From: Desulfocapsa sp.
GTDB taxonomy: Bacteria > Desulfobacterota > Desulfobulbia > Desulfobulbales > Desulfocapsaceae
Direction of reading: 5' to 3'
Assembly (NCBI GenBank): GCA_029935135.1
Contig: JAOZKX010000065.1
Coordinates: forward strand, 1-8,549
DNA length: 8,549 bases
Under the pieces are notes generated by a model that saw only the letters and a program-made list of their open reading frames with translations, was not told the DNA's origin and searched no databases. Shown here piece after piece: positions 1 through 7,273 of this stretch (within the stretch, counting starts at the first letter, position 1; every line of letters starts with the position of its first letter). The position numbers were made by a program, and so were the translations under genes.

Positions 1-9
1 GCGGTTTAT

Positions 10-1233
10 TTATATCATCTGGTTCATTTCGAAAATGGGAAGCAGGATGGAGAGAACCACAAAACCTACGGCGGCACCCATGGAAGTAATCATAATGGGT
101 TCAATAAGAGAGGTCATGCCGAGGATGGCAGTTTCCACTTCTCGTTCATAGGTTTGGGCTACTTTGTCAAGCATGGATTCCAGTTGGCCACTCTGTTCTC
201 CAACCCCTATCATCTGAATAAACATAGGGGGAAACCAGGGAGAACTCTCCAGGGCACTGGACATGGACTTTCCTTTCTGGATTTTATCCATAGCCTCTTC
301 AATAACATCACCGACCAGGCGATTGTCAACGATGGAGGCGACAATTTGCAATGAGGCGATCAATGGAACACCACTGTTTAACAGGCTGCCTAAGGTGGAG
401 GAAAAACGGGTGAGGATTATTTTTCGTGTTACAGAGCCAGTGATTGGCAGAGAGAGTTTGGTACGGTCCCATATTCGTTTTCCCCGTTCCTGGGCAAGGG
501 CCAGGCGGATAAGGAAAAAGAGACCGGTCAGGAGTATTGCCCCCAGCCACCAATAGTCCCGTAAAGAATCACTGAGTATGATGAGTACTCGGGTGGGAAG
601 GGGCAGGGCACGTTCCATATCTGTAAAGACACGGGTGATATTGGGGACGATATAGGTGATAAGAAAAAAGAGGATGCCTGTCCCGATAACGGCCATAAAG
701 ATAGGGTAGATCAAGGCTGCTTTTAATTTGGATTGCAATGCTTTTTGTTTTTCACCAAAGTCGGCCAGTCGGTCGAGGACAATATCCAGGGACCCGGAGG
801 CTTCTCCGGAACGAACCATATTGATATAGATATTTGAAAATAGTTTTGGGTATTGAGTAAGAGCTTTGGTCAGGGTGGATCCTTCATTGACAGAATCGCG
901 AATCTGGGCAAGGGTTCGTTTCAGTGCCGGATTGCTGGCCTGCTGGATAAGGGATGCCAGGCTGTTGATCAAAGGGATACCGGCATTAAGAAGGGTTGCC
1001 AGTTGCCTGGTAACCAGATGGATCTCATCAGACTTGATGCGCTCAAATAAACGGCCTTTTTTTAGGCCGCTTTTGGAGCTTGCGCCACCTTTATCGGAAC
1101 TCTCCTGCAGGCTGACAGGGTATTTACCAGATGCTCTCAGTTTGCTGTGAGCACTGGCTTCACTGTCTGCGTCAATCAGTCCTTTGCAGGTTTTTCCCTT
1201 TTGGTTAAGGGCTTTGTACTCATATACAGGCAT
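10..1233 (-). CDS. gspF: Type II secretion system inner-membrane platform protein GspF
   Basis: GspF is the polytopic inner-membrane protein of the type II secretion platform; it contacts the GspE ATPase and helps drive pseudopilus assembly. The 407 residues match the usual family length. The N-terminus MPVYEYKALNQKGK is typical of the GspF/PilC family and supports the chosen ATG, although no good Shine-Dalgarno precedes it. Two T2SSF repeats are visible, at about 74-197 and 277-399. Each carries the family signature, GEASGSLD at 143-150 and GEQSGQLE at 345-352. Hydrophobic segments lie near 174-197, 228-245 and 378-400, the expected three-helix layout. The gene diverges from the gspA/gspB pair, and its downstream neighbour lies outside the window. 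A type IV pilus PilC is the alternative, but the adjacent GspA/GspB genes favour type II secretion. Confidence 0.93.
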   Translation of the reverse strand: MPVYEYKALNQKGKTCKGLIDADSEASAHSKLRASGKYPVSLQESSDKGGASSKSGLKKGRLFERIKSDEIHLVTRQLATLLNAGIPLINSLASLIQQASNPALKRTLAQIRDSVNEGSTLTKALTQYPKLFSNIYINMVRSGEASGSLDIVLDRLADFGEKQKALQSKLKAALIYPIFMAVIGTGILFFLITYIVPNITRVFTDMERALPLPTRVLIILSDSLRDYWWLGAILLTGLFFLIRLALAQERGKRIWDRTKLSLPITGSVTRKIILTRFSSTLGSLLNSGVPLIASLQIVASIVDNRLVGDVIEEAMDKIQKGKSMSSALESSPWFPPMFIQMIGVGEQSGQLESMLDKVAQTYEREVETAILGMTSLIEPIMITSMGAAVGFVVLSILLPIFEMNQMI

Positions 1234-1434
1234 ATTCGGCGGCTTTTCGGCAAAAAAAAGAAAAAAACTTGTCCATTCCCTCTCTAAGGTAGTAATACTG
1301 TAAATAATATCAATATGAAACAGGAAAATTATAATTTGCCAGAGCTTTGTGTGCCGGCTGCTGGGAGTTTACAGGTGCAGGTGGAATGATTTTTTTCCTT
1401 CCTGGTACCGACCGTATGGCGTCTGGATTTTTGT
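1234..1434. other. Divergent intergenic region between gspF and gspA
   Basis: This 201-bp gap separates the 5' ends of gspF (leftward) and the gspA-like gene (rightward), so it should hold both promoters. An A-rich stretch lies at about 1251-1267, just upstream of gspF. The stretch from about 1290 to 1340 is AT-rich. On the minus strand TTGATA followed 16 bases later by TACCTT could be a weak sigma-70 promoter for gspF. I cannot identify a convincing promoter for gspA, and neither gene has a strong Shine-Dalgarno sequence. No hairpin, repeat or small gene stands out. Confidence 0.4.
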
Positions 1435-2547
1435 ATGTATATAAAATATTTTGGATTAACTGAAAAACCGTTCTCTATTGCTCCGGATCCCCGTTATCTC
1501 TATATGAGCGAACTTCACCGGGAGGCCTTGGCCCATCTGCTGTATGGGATAACCAGTGATGGTTGTTTTATCCTCCTCACTGGAGATGTGGGGACAGGAA
1601 AGACTACGGTTTGTCGCTGTTTGCTGCAGCAACTTCCGGATAATACCGATGTTGCCCTTATCGTGAATCCACGCCTGACCAGTTTGGAGTTACTGGAAAG
1701 TATCTGTGATGAGCTGGGGATTTCTCTGGGTGCAGGAGAGCGAAGCGCCAAATTCTACTTTGATCGTATTAACCTCTATCTGCTGGATGCCCATGCCAGG
1801 GGAAGAAATGTTGCCTTGCTCATTGACGAGGCACAGAACCTCTCTCTGGAGTTGTTGGAACAACTCCGCCTGCTGACAAATCTTGAGACGGATCAGAAGA
1901 AACTACTGAAGATTGTGCTGCTTGGGCAGACAGAGTTGCGACAACTGGTTGCCCAGGAAGGAGCAGATCAGATCAGTCAGCGTATCACCTCCCGTTATCA
2001 CTTATTACCCCTGGAAGAAGAGGATGTGTTTTCCTATATCGGCCATCGTCTTCTTGTTGCCGGGGAAGAGGAGAGAGTTTTTACCAATGGTGCATTGACT
2101 AAAATATTTGAACTCAGCTCAGGTATTCCCCGTCTTATCAATGTCCTGTGTGATCGTTCTTTGCTTGGCACCTATGCGGAAGGAAAGTACATGGTCAGTG
2201 CAAATATTGTTGAGCAGGCCGGAAGAGAAGTTTTTGGTGATGAGGGTGAGCGGAGAGCAGGAGAGAGGAAGAAGAAAAATGTGCTGCCCCTGCTGCTGGG
2301 AATAGTGCTTGTTCTTCTTGCAGCCTATGCTGCGTATCTTTTCGGTTCCAGGAGTAGTGTTGTCGCCCCGGAGTTGAACCCGTCTTCTCAGGAGGTAGTC
2401 GTTTCCCTGGAGCAGGCAGCACAGGAAGCTCCTCTGCCCGTTGAAAAACAGGCGACAGTCCCTCAAGAGAGAGAAGGGGCAGGAGGGGAGGATGAAGGGG
2501 AAACAGGTGCCAGGGTACGGATCGCTCCTCTGGAAATCAATGAGTAG
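1435..2547 (+). CDS. gspA: ExeA/GspA-type AAA+ ATPase of type II secretion, lacking a peptidoglycan-binding domain
   Basis: The protein is a 370-residue membrane-anchored ATPase of the ExeA/GspA family, which with GspB helps the GspD secretin assemble through the cell wall. The N-terminus (YFGLTEKPFSIAPDPRYLY) is the family hallmark. Walker A is GDVGTGKTT at 50-58, with K56 and T57. Walker B is ALLIDEAQ, with D131 and E132. The motif LLGQTEL follows, then SQRI. A single hydrophobic segment at about 284-303 (after a basic RKKKN stretch) places the ATPase in the cytoplasm. The last 65 or so residues lie in the periplasm and are rich in Glu, Pro and Ala. Aeromonas ExeA is much longer and carries a peptidoglycan-binding domain after the membrane helix; none is visible here. 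The stop is 6 bp before gspB, so the two form an operon. The start is set by the conserved N-terminus; the ribosome binding site is poor. Confidence 0.88.
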   Translation: MYIKYFGLTEKPFSIAPDPRYLYMSELHREALAHLLYGITSDGCFILLTGDVGTGKTTVCRCLLQQLPDNTDVALIVNPRLTSLELLESICDELGISLGAGERSAKFYFDRINLYLLDAHARGRNVALLIDEAQNLSLELLEQLRLLTNLETDQKKLLKIVLLGQTELRQLVAQEGADQISQRITSRYHLLPLEEEDVFSYIGHRLLVAGEEERVFTNGALTKIFELSSGIPRLINVLCDRSLLGTYAEGKYMVSANIVEQAGREVFGDEGERRAGERKKKNVLPLLLGIVLVLLAAYAAYLFGSRSSVVAPELNPSSQEVVVSLEQAAQEAPLPVEKQATVPQEREGAGGEDEGETGARVRIAPLEINE

Positions 2548-2553
2548 GTTGCC

Positions 2554-3240
2554 ATGTCCTATATTCTAGAAGCATTGAAAAAATCTGATAAGGAGCGCAG
2601 GAGAGAGAGAGTACCGGATCTCCAGACAGACCATTCTCCCGCTCCATCCCGCAGGCTTGAACGAAGGTCGCCGACAAACAGGCTGTTCATCATTGTGCTG
2701 CTGCTTCTAGCCGTATTTGCTGTGCTCTACTGGTTTCTGCCGCAGTTGTCGGAAGAAGCATCTCCTGATAGTCCTTCCACAGACATGTCTGTGGTGCCGG
2801 AACCTGCTGTGGCAGCGGTGGCAGAAGAGGAAAAAATCTCTCCGGAAATGCAGAAACAGATCGCAAAAGAAGTACGCCAGGCAATAACAGAGGTAAGCCT
2901 GGCAGAAAGCGCCGAGGTGGAGATGGGCTCTCCCCAGCCGCAAACCGAAAACCGCAAACCGCACACCGCAAACCGCGCACCGCAACCCGCCCCCCCCATT
3001 GCATCGGAAGACTATCCTCTGCTTGCCGATCTTGACAGCAGCGTCCGGGAAAGAGTGCCGGAACTGGTTTTTGCCGGTCATGTTTATAGTGATGCCGCCG
3101 ACGAACGGATGATTATTATTAATAATCGAATTGTTCGTGAAGGGGATATGGTCGGTGACCAGCTGGCGTTGTGGAAAATTACCAGAGACGGTGTCGTCTT
3201 ACAGGTCGAAGCCACTTTTTTTAAGGTGAATCTGTTCTGA
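2554..3240 (+). CDS. gspB: GspB-type type II secretion assembly protein
   Basis: This is a 228-residue bitopic inner-membrane protein, the partner of GspA in secretin assembly. The start MSYILEALKKSDKERRRE is the conserved GspB/ExeB N-terminus and fixes the ATG. One membrane helix spans about residues 44-62. A periplasmic linker follows, about 65-148, rich in Ala, Glu and Pro. The C-terminal domain, about 150-228, resembles the T2SSB domain: FAGHVYSD, then an IINNRIVREGD core and a hydrophobic end (FFKVNLF). Residues 129-148 (Pro, Gln, Asn, Arg, His rich) come from a heptanucleotide repeat and a C8 run in the DNA and look like an inserted or expanded low-complexity tract. The gene follows gspA by 6 bp with only a weak Shine-Dalgarno and is probably translationally linked to it. 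Confidence 0.87.
   Translation: MSYILEALKKSDKERRRERVPDLQTDHSPAPSRRLERRSPTNRLFIIVLLLLAVFAVLYWFLPQLSEEASPDSPSTDMSVVPEPAVAAVAEEEKISPEMQKQIAKEVRQAITEVSLAESAEVEMGSPQPQTENRKPHTANRAPQPAPPIASEDYPLLADLDSSVRERVPELVFAGHVYSDAADERMIIINNRIVREGDMVGDQLALWKITRDGVVLQVEATFFKVNLF
2938..2997 (+). repeat. Imperfect heptanucleotide tandem repeat (consensus CCGCAAA) ending in a C8 run, inside gspB
   Basis: Eight consecutive 7-bp units start at 2938: CCGCAAA, CCGAAAA, CCGCAAA, CCGCACA, CCGCAAA, CCGCGCA, CCGCAAC and CCGCCCC. Every unit begins with CCG; three are identical to the consensus and most others differ at one or two positions. The tract runs into eight consecutive C at 2990-2997. It is read in frame as residues 129-148 of GspB, in the linker between the membrane helix and the C-terminal domain. 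Because 7 is not a multiple of 3, gain or loss of one unit, or of one C, would shift the frame. Confidence 0.9.
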
Positions 3241-3263
3241 TTTGCTCTCTGGCAAGAAAAAGC

Positions 3264-3293
3264 TGGTAATTCTTGTCAGGATCGCCCTATAAT
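3264..3293 (+). promoter_or_regulatory. Candidate sigma-70 promoter for the hybrid kinase
   Basis: A perfect -10 hexamer TATAAT lies at 3288-3293. The best -35 candidate at usual spacing is TGGTAA at 3264-3269 (18-base spacer), which matches the consensus at only three positions. Transcription from here would leave a leader of roughly 60-65 nt before the kinase ATG at 3365. Assignment rests mainly on the -10 match in a 124-bp intergenic gap. Confidence 0.33.
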
Positions 3294-3364
3294 CGTTGAA
3301 ACGACTATGAGTTCGCCTGTTTTGGGTTCGTTTGTCAACCTCATTTCTCCACCTTTGATTCCTT

Positions 3365-6300
3365 ATGCGTTCAATTCGTTATAAATTGGTCCTGACCTTT
3401 GGGGCCTTTATGATTATTATTCTCGGCACCGTTGTTACCTATACTGCATTTAAGCTGCGCGATCAGGCCACTGAAAGTGCACGTATCAATATTGAACAGA
3501 CTGTTCGCAATACTGCCTGGCGCTGCAAAGCTGTGCTTGATCAGGGAGTTATCTCAGCACGAATTATAGCCAGTGTGGTTTCCGGTATCGAGGAGTCGAC
3601 AGCCGATAAGACAATTGCTGCTGTGAACAGGATTCTTGAACAGGCAATGCGTGATAATCTTTCCATTGTGGCAACATTTATCTGGCAGCAGAAAGAATGT
3701 CATATAGGTGAAGAGACGGGGGAGGATTTGGAAGGTGGTGGACCCCTTTGGTTTCGAAATGCGGCGAGAGGCCTGCATAGTCAACCCTTGTCCTCCATAG
3801 ATATTTTTCAGGAAAAATGGTGTAAAGAAGATTTTCAGGAAGGAAAAGAGCGAGTGACAGATATCTTTCAATTTTCTCCGGGAGACAATGAGCAGACAGT
3901 TTTTGGAGTTTTGATTCCTCTGCATACGGGGGATACATTGAAGAAAGTGGTAGGGGTTCTTTTTGACGCTGAAAGTCTTCAGGAAATACTATTGGATGTG
4001 CAGGATTCTCTCATTGGCAAGGATGCAAAGATGTCTCTTCTTTCCTGGCATGGTACTATCGCTGCCACTGCCGGGACACCTTATAAACGCGGGCAGAGTA
4101 TGGAGCTGCTGCGTCCATACTGTAATCTGGGGCTGACAGATCTTCAGGCAGGGAAGTATTCAGAACTGGAAGATTTTAATTATATTGGATTCCGGGCACC
4201 GGTACCGGTGGCTGATCTGCATTCTCCCTGGTCTCTCGGAATGCGGATTCCCAGTAGTCTTCTTTTTCAGTCTGCAGAGAAACTGGTAAAAGACCTGATT
4301 GGGATTGGTGTGGGCTTAACTCTTCTGGGTATGCTGGCCGTTGTCTATGGGGCTTCGCAGATTGCCGATCCAATTCGTAAGCTTTCAGAGATCACCAGGC
4401 GGGTTGCCAAAGGGCAGCTGGACCAGGAAATCCCCATTTCCGGTAAAGACGAAATCGGTGAACTGGCCGAAGATTTTCGCGTTATGCTTGCTGCCCGACA
4501 GGAAACATTTGGCGCGTTATCGCAGCAGCAGCAGAATCTTGCGGCCATATTTGATCGGGCCCCTGTCGGGATGGCTCTGGTGAATGCAGATCTGCGTATT
4601 GCCAAGATCAACAGAGAGGCCTCTTCTCTCATGGGCTATCGTGCCAAGACTGCCAAGAATCGTCTGCCGGGTGAGGTGATGCAGTGTAAGTCACTCTTTG
4701 GTAATGGTGTTGGTTGTGGGGATACGGAAGATTGCGGTAAATGTCTTATTCGCCAGACCTTACAAGAGGTTTTTGCCACAGGGCAGGCTGTCCGTGGACG
4801 CCAGGGGCGTTTTGTGCAGGAAAGTGGAGTGGGTGAGCGTTCTTTCTGGCTGGAAATCAATGCTGATTCTATTAATCTTGCGGGTGAGCCTCAGGCGATA
4901 CTGACCATTGTGAACGCAACAGAGCATCACGATGACAAAGAAAAATTGGAAGCCAATGAAAAACTGCTCTCCACAATTCTTGACAGATTGCCGGTTGGCA
5001 TGGTGTTGATAGATGTTTCCAGTCATACTATCGCTCGGGTAAATCCCTATGCCGCATCCATGATTGGCGCCTCTGAAGGGCAGATTCTCGGTAAGACCTG
5101 TCATAATTACATCTGTCCGGCTGAACGTGGAAAGTGCCCCATCACGGACCTTGGCAATCAGGTGGAAGATGCTGAACGAGTCTTGCTCACCGCCTTTGGC
5201 CAGAAACTGCCCATCATTAAAACGGTTGTCCCTGTCTCACTTGAAGGGACGGAATACCTGCTTGAGACATTTATTGATATCTCTGATATGAAGCAGATGG
5301 AACAGGCTCTGCGCCGTGCAAAACAGGCAGCAGAGGCCTCCCTGGAAAGTGCAGAGACCTATTCAACAGAGCTTGAGACTGCCAATGATGAGCTTGATAA
5401 GGCCTTAATGGCGGCGCGGCAAGCCAGTGTGGCTAAGTCAGAATTCCTGGCGAATATGAGTCATGAGATCCGGACTCCCATGAATGGGATTATTGGTTTT
5501 ACTGATATTCTTATGGATATGGACCTCGATGAGCGGCCGCAGGAGTTTTTAACTCTTATCAAGCTCTCTGCCGACAGGCTGCTTCGTCTTATTAATGATA
5601 TCCTGGATTTCTCTAAGATTGAGGCTGGTCGTCTGGATCTTGAATATAGCAATTTTCATTTCCGTAATTTTCTGGATGAGGTCTTATCTGTCTTTTGGGT
5701 ACAGGCAAAAGATAAGGGCTTACGACTTGAATGGACCGTGGATGAGAAAATTCCTGACTACCTGTTAGGGGATGCCGGGCGCTTTGGACAAATTTTTACC
5801 AATCTGGTGGGCAATGCGATTAAGTTCACCAATGAGGGAGAAGTTGAGGTCTTTGTCCATCTGCAGATGCAGGAAGAGGGGCAGGTGTATCTGGCCGTTG
5901 AAGTCAAAGATAGCGGTATCGGGATCCTTCCGGAAAAACAGAAGGTAATCTTTGAAGAATTTGCCCAGGCAGATGGCTCACATACCAGGAAATATGGTGG
6001 CACCGGACTAGGGCTGGCTATTTCTTCTAAACTGGTTTCCCTGATGGGGGGAAGATTGTGGGTGGAGAGTAATGCTGTGCCAGCCAGGCGTGCCAGTGAT
6101 AAAGAGCCCGATGGAACGCCAGGGTCAACATTCCATTTTACTGTTACATTGAGTCAGAGTGTTCCCAGCAATGAAAGTGCGGAAACTTTTTCCCTTATTG
6201 GTGAGGAGCAGACATTTGCTCCTTCATCTTCCATTCTTCTTGCTGAAGATGATGAGGTGAATCGTATTTTTGTCGAGGAATTACTGAAGGGGAAAGATTG

Positions 6301-6589
6301 TCAGGTTGTGGCAGTGGAAAATGGCAAAGGAGTTCTTGAATCTCTGCAGAATCAGCATTTTGATCTGATCCTTATGGATATCCAGATGCCGGAAATGGAT
6401 GGTATTCAGACCATTCAACGGATCAGGGAGATGGAACGGGAGACAGGGCAGCATATACCTGTGATTGCTCTTACCGCCCACGCCATGGCCGATCAGAGGG
6501 AAAAAAGTCTCATTGCCGGTATGGATGACTATCTGACGAAGCCGGTGGATGTGGAAGAGTTGTTTTCAGTGATGAAGAAATACATATAA
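3365..6589 (+). CDS. Membrane hybrid sensor histidine kinase (Cache-like sensor, HAMP, two Cys-rich PAS, HisKA, HATPase, receiver)
   Basis: A 1074-residue inner-membrane two-component sensor. An in-frame stop two codons upstream (3356-3358) leaves this ATG as the start, despite no Shine-Dalgarno. Membrane helices lie near 8-29 and 311-331. The periplasmic region between them (about 30-305) has the size and style of a double-Cache ligand sensor and contains C54, C112, C153 and C253. HAMP spans about 331-385 ([18 protein letters not shown]). PAS 1 (about 391-520) holds C441, C451, C457 and C460. PAS 2 (about 530-645) holds C579, C584 and C591. A coiled coil follows. HisKA has H700 in MSHEIRTP. 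The HATPase domain shows N817, D849 (DSGIGI) and a GGTGLGL loop from 878. The receiver (about 956-1074) has acidic residues D962/D963, phospho-acceptor D1005, T1037 and K1059. All catalytic residues are present. There is no HPt or DNA-binding domain and no adjacent response regulator, so the output partner is unknown. The ligand cannot be told from sequence. Confidence 0.93.
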   Translation: MRSIRYKLVLTFGAFMIIILGTVVTYTAFKLRDQATESARINIEQTVRNTAWRCKAVLDQGVISARIIASVVSGIEESTADKTIAAVNRILEQAMRDNLSIVATFIWQQKECHIGEETGEDLEGGGPLWFRNAARGLHSQPLSSIDIFQEKWCKEDFQEGKERVTDIFQFSPGDNEQTVFGVLIPLHTGDTLKKVVGVLFDAESLQEILLDVQDSLIGKDAKMSLLSWHGTIAATAGTPYKRGQSMELLRPYCNLGLTDLQAGKYSELEDFNYIGFRAPVPVADLHSPWSLGMRIPSSLLFQSAEKLVKDLIGIGVGLTLLGMLAVVYGASQIADPIRKLSEITRRVAKGQLDQEIPISGKDEIGELAEDFRVMLAARQETFGALSQQQQNLAAIFDRAPVGMALVNADLRIAKINREASSLMGYRAKTAKNRLPGEVMQCKSLFGNGVGCGDTEDCGKCLIRQTLQEVFATGQAVRGRQGRFVQESGVGERSFWLEINADSINLAGEPQAILTIVNATEHHDDKEKLEANEKLLSTILDRLPVGMVLIDVSSHTIARVNPYAASMIGASEGQILGKTCHNYICPAERGKCPITDLGNQVEDAERVLLTAFGQKLPIIKTVVPVSLEGTEYLLETFIDISDMKQMEQALRRAKQAAEASLESAETYSTELETANDELDKALMAARQASVAKSEFLANMSHEIRTPMNGIIGFTDILMDMDLDERPQEFLTLIKLSADRLLRLINDILDFSKIEAGRLDLEYSNFHFRNFLDEVLSVFWVQAKDKGLRLEWTVDEKIPDYLLGDAGRFGQIFTNLVGNAIKFTNEGEVEVFVHLQMQEEGQVYLAVEVKDSGIGILPEKQKVIFEEFAQADGSHTRKYGGTGLGLAISSKLVSLMGGRLWVESNAVPARRASDKEPDGTPGSTFHFTVTLSQSVPSNESAETFSLIGEEQTFAPSSSILLAEDDEVNRIFVEELLKGKDCQVVAVENGKGVLESLQNQHFDLILMDIQMPEMDGIQTIQRIREMERETGQHIPVIALTAHAMADQREKSLIAGMDDYLTKPVDVEELFSVMKKYI

Positions 6590-6609
6590 AATAATAATTA
6601 CTATTCCTC

Positions 6610-6685
6610 TTTACAAACTGTAAAAAAATGGGCATATTGGTCATTGTATCAGGAAAAAGTCCCTGTGGTTGTAAACAAGTGTAAA
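6610..6685. promoter_or_regulatory. Cluster of TGTAAA motifs upstream of the small Cys protein gene (possible operator)
   Basis: A short inverted repeat, TTTACA-AAC-TGTAAA, lies at 6610-6624. Two further TGTAAA copies in direct orientation lie at 6670-6675 and 6680-6685, 10 bp apart, about one helical turn. All lie in the 115-bp gap before the gene at 6705. The arrangement could be a binding site for a regulator, but the motif is short and AT-rich, so chance is a serious alternative. I cannot match it to a known regulator. Confidence 0.25.
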
Positions 6686-6693
6686 TGATTGAT

Positions 6694-6699
6694 GGAGGA
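6694..6699 (+). promoter_or_regulatory. Strong ribosome binding site of the gene at 6705
   Basis: GGAGGA sits 5 bases before the ATG at 6705. It is the only strong Shine-Dalgarno sequence in the window; the other genes have weak or no such sites. It decides the start and suggests that this small protein is made at a comparatively high level. Confidence 0.8.
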
Positions 6700-6704
6700 A
6701 TGAT

Positions 6705-7148
6705 ATGTGTCAGGAAGTGAAAAAAACATGTAGTTGTGGACAAAAAGATGCTCAGTTTCATTTGCGGGATAATGTTATGGGACAGGAAGTGATTGGTCGC
6801 CTGTTTTGCCCCTCATGTTCCACTGCCCAGAAATTTGATCAGGAAACAATGGTGACAGACAATGGCTGGATTATTGAATATGATATGGATATTGCCAGAA
6901 TGTTTGCCATTACCAAGTTAACCATGGATGCGGCGCATGTGAATCCACAGTTTGTTTTTGACCAGGGCTATGCCACATGGCGTGAGATGTACCCCGGAGA
7001 AACGCAGGATATTGCCGATGAGCGGGATAAGATTATAGCCATGAAAGAGAGTAATCCAAAAGAATATCTGTCAGCTATTAATGCCTGGGCTGTTGAACGC
7101 ATTGCGCGATTGAAAGAGGAAGGCTGGCGTAAAGCACAACTGGCATAA
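6705..7148 (+). CDS. Conserved-looking 147-residue protein with a CxC/CxxC zinc-ribbon-like pattern, function unknown
   Basis: I cannot name a function. The protein starts MCQEVKKTC and has cysteines at 2, 9, 11, 35 and 38. C9-x-C11 and C35-x2-C38, 23 residues apart, form a pattern typical of a zinc ribbon or another metal site, with H19 between them. After about residue 50 it becomes a mixed, largely helical and charged region with several aromatic residues (GWIIEYDMD, GYATWREMYPG) and a basic amphipathic C-terminus (ERIARLKEEGWRKAQ). There is no signal peptide or membrane helix, so it is probably cytoplasmic. From memory, similar small proteins occur as hypotheticals in delta-proteobacteria; I could not check this. 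It follows the kinase by 115 bp with no visible terminator between, and has its own terminator, so it may be co-transcribed with the kinase or have its own promoter. Confidence 0.85.
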   Translation: MCQEVKKTCSCGQKDAQFHLRDNVMGQEVIGRLFCPSCSTAQKFDQETMVTDNGWIIEYDMDIARMFAITKLTMDAAHVNPQFVFDQGYATWREMYPGETQDIADERDKIIAMKESNPKEYLSAINAWAVERIARLKEEGWRKAQLA

Positions 7149-7177
7149 AATCAGTGTAGTACGAGAAGAATGTTTAT

Positions 7178-7212
7178 AAAAAGTCCGAACAGGCTCTGTT
7201 CGGACTTTTTTT
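7178..7212 (+). terminator. Strong intrinsic terminator after the small Cys protein gene
   Basis: A perfect 14-bp inverted repeat, AAAAAGTCCGAACA and TGTTCGGACTTTTT, flanks a GGCTC loop (7192-7196) and ends in a T run through 7212. It begins 29 bp after the stop codon at 7146-7148. The A run on the left arm could allow some function on the opposite strand, but no leftward gene ends here. It isolates the transglycosylase gene from upstream transcription. Confidence 0.93.
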
Positions 7213-7273
7213 GTCTAATAGAATGTGTTTCCCCATAACTGCCTTTGCAAGGAATATCTCCGTGAGAGAAATA

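Noticed and set aside
1370..1434. Sigma-70 or sigma-54 promoter for gspA
   Set aside because: Possible -35-like TTTACA has no acceptable -10 at proper spacing, and no GG/GC pair with sigma-54 spacing was found.
2119..2466. 115-codon minus-strand open frame opposite gspA
   Set aside because: Lies wholly within a well-supported gene, has no recognisable domain, and its composition looks like a reverse-strand shadow.
2938..2997. Heptamer array as a CRISPR array
   Set aside because: Units are 7 bp with no spacers, lie within a reading frame, and there are no cas genes nearby.
2690..3081. Several overlapping minus-strand open frames opposite gspB
   Set aside because: They stay open because of the repeat and biased composition of gspB; the translations are Cys/Arg/Phe-rich low-complexity sequence with no motif.
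3251..3277. 8-bp hairpin (GGCAAGAA/TTCTTGTC) after gspB as a terminator
   Set aside because: AT-rich stem with a G-T pair, an 11-base loop and no T run after it; not convincing as an intrinsic terminator.
3293..3304. Short inverted repeat TCGTT-GA-AACGA after the candidate -10 box
   Set aside because: Only 5 bp per arm; expected by chance and no second copy was seen.
6610..6630. TTTACA/TGTAAA hairpin as a terminator of the kinase gene
   Set aside because: Six-bp AT-rich stem followed by A rather than T on the coding strand.
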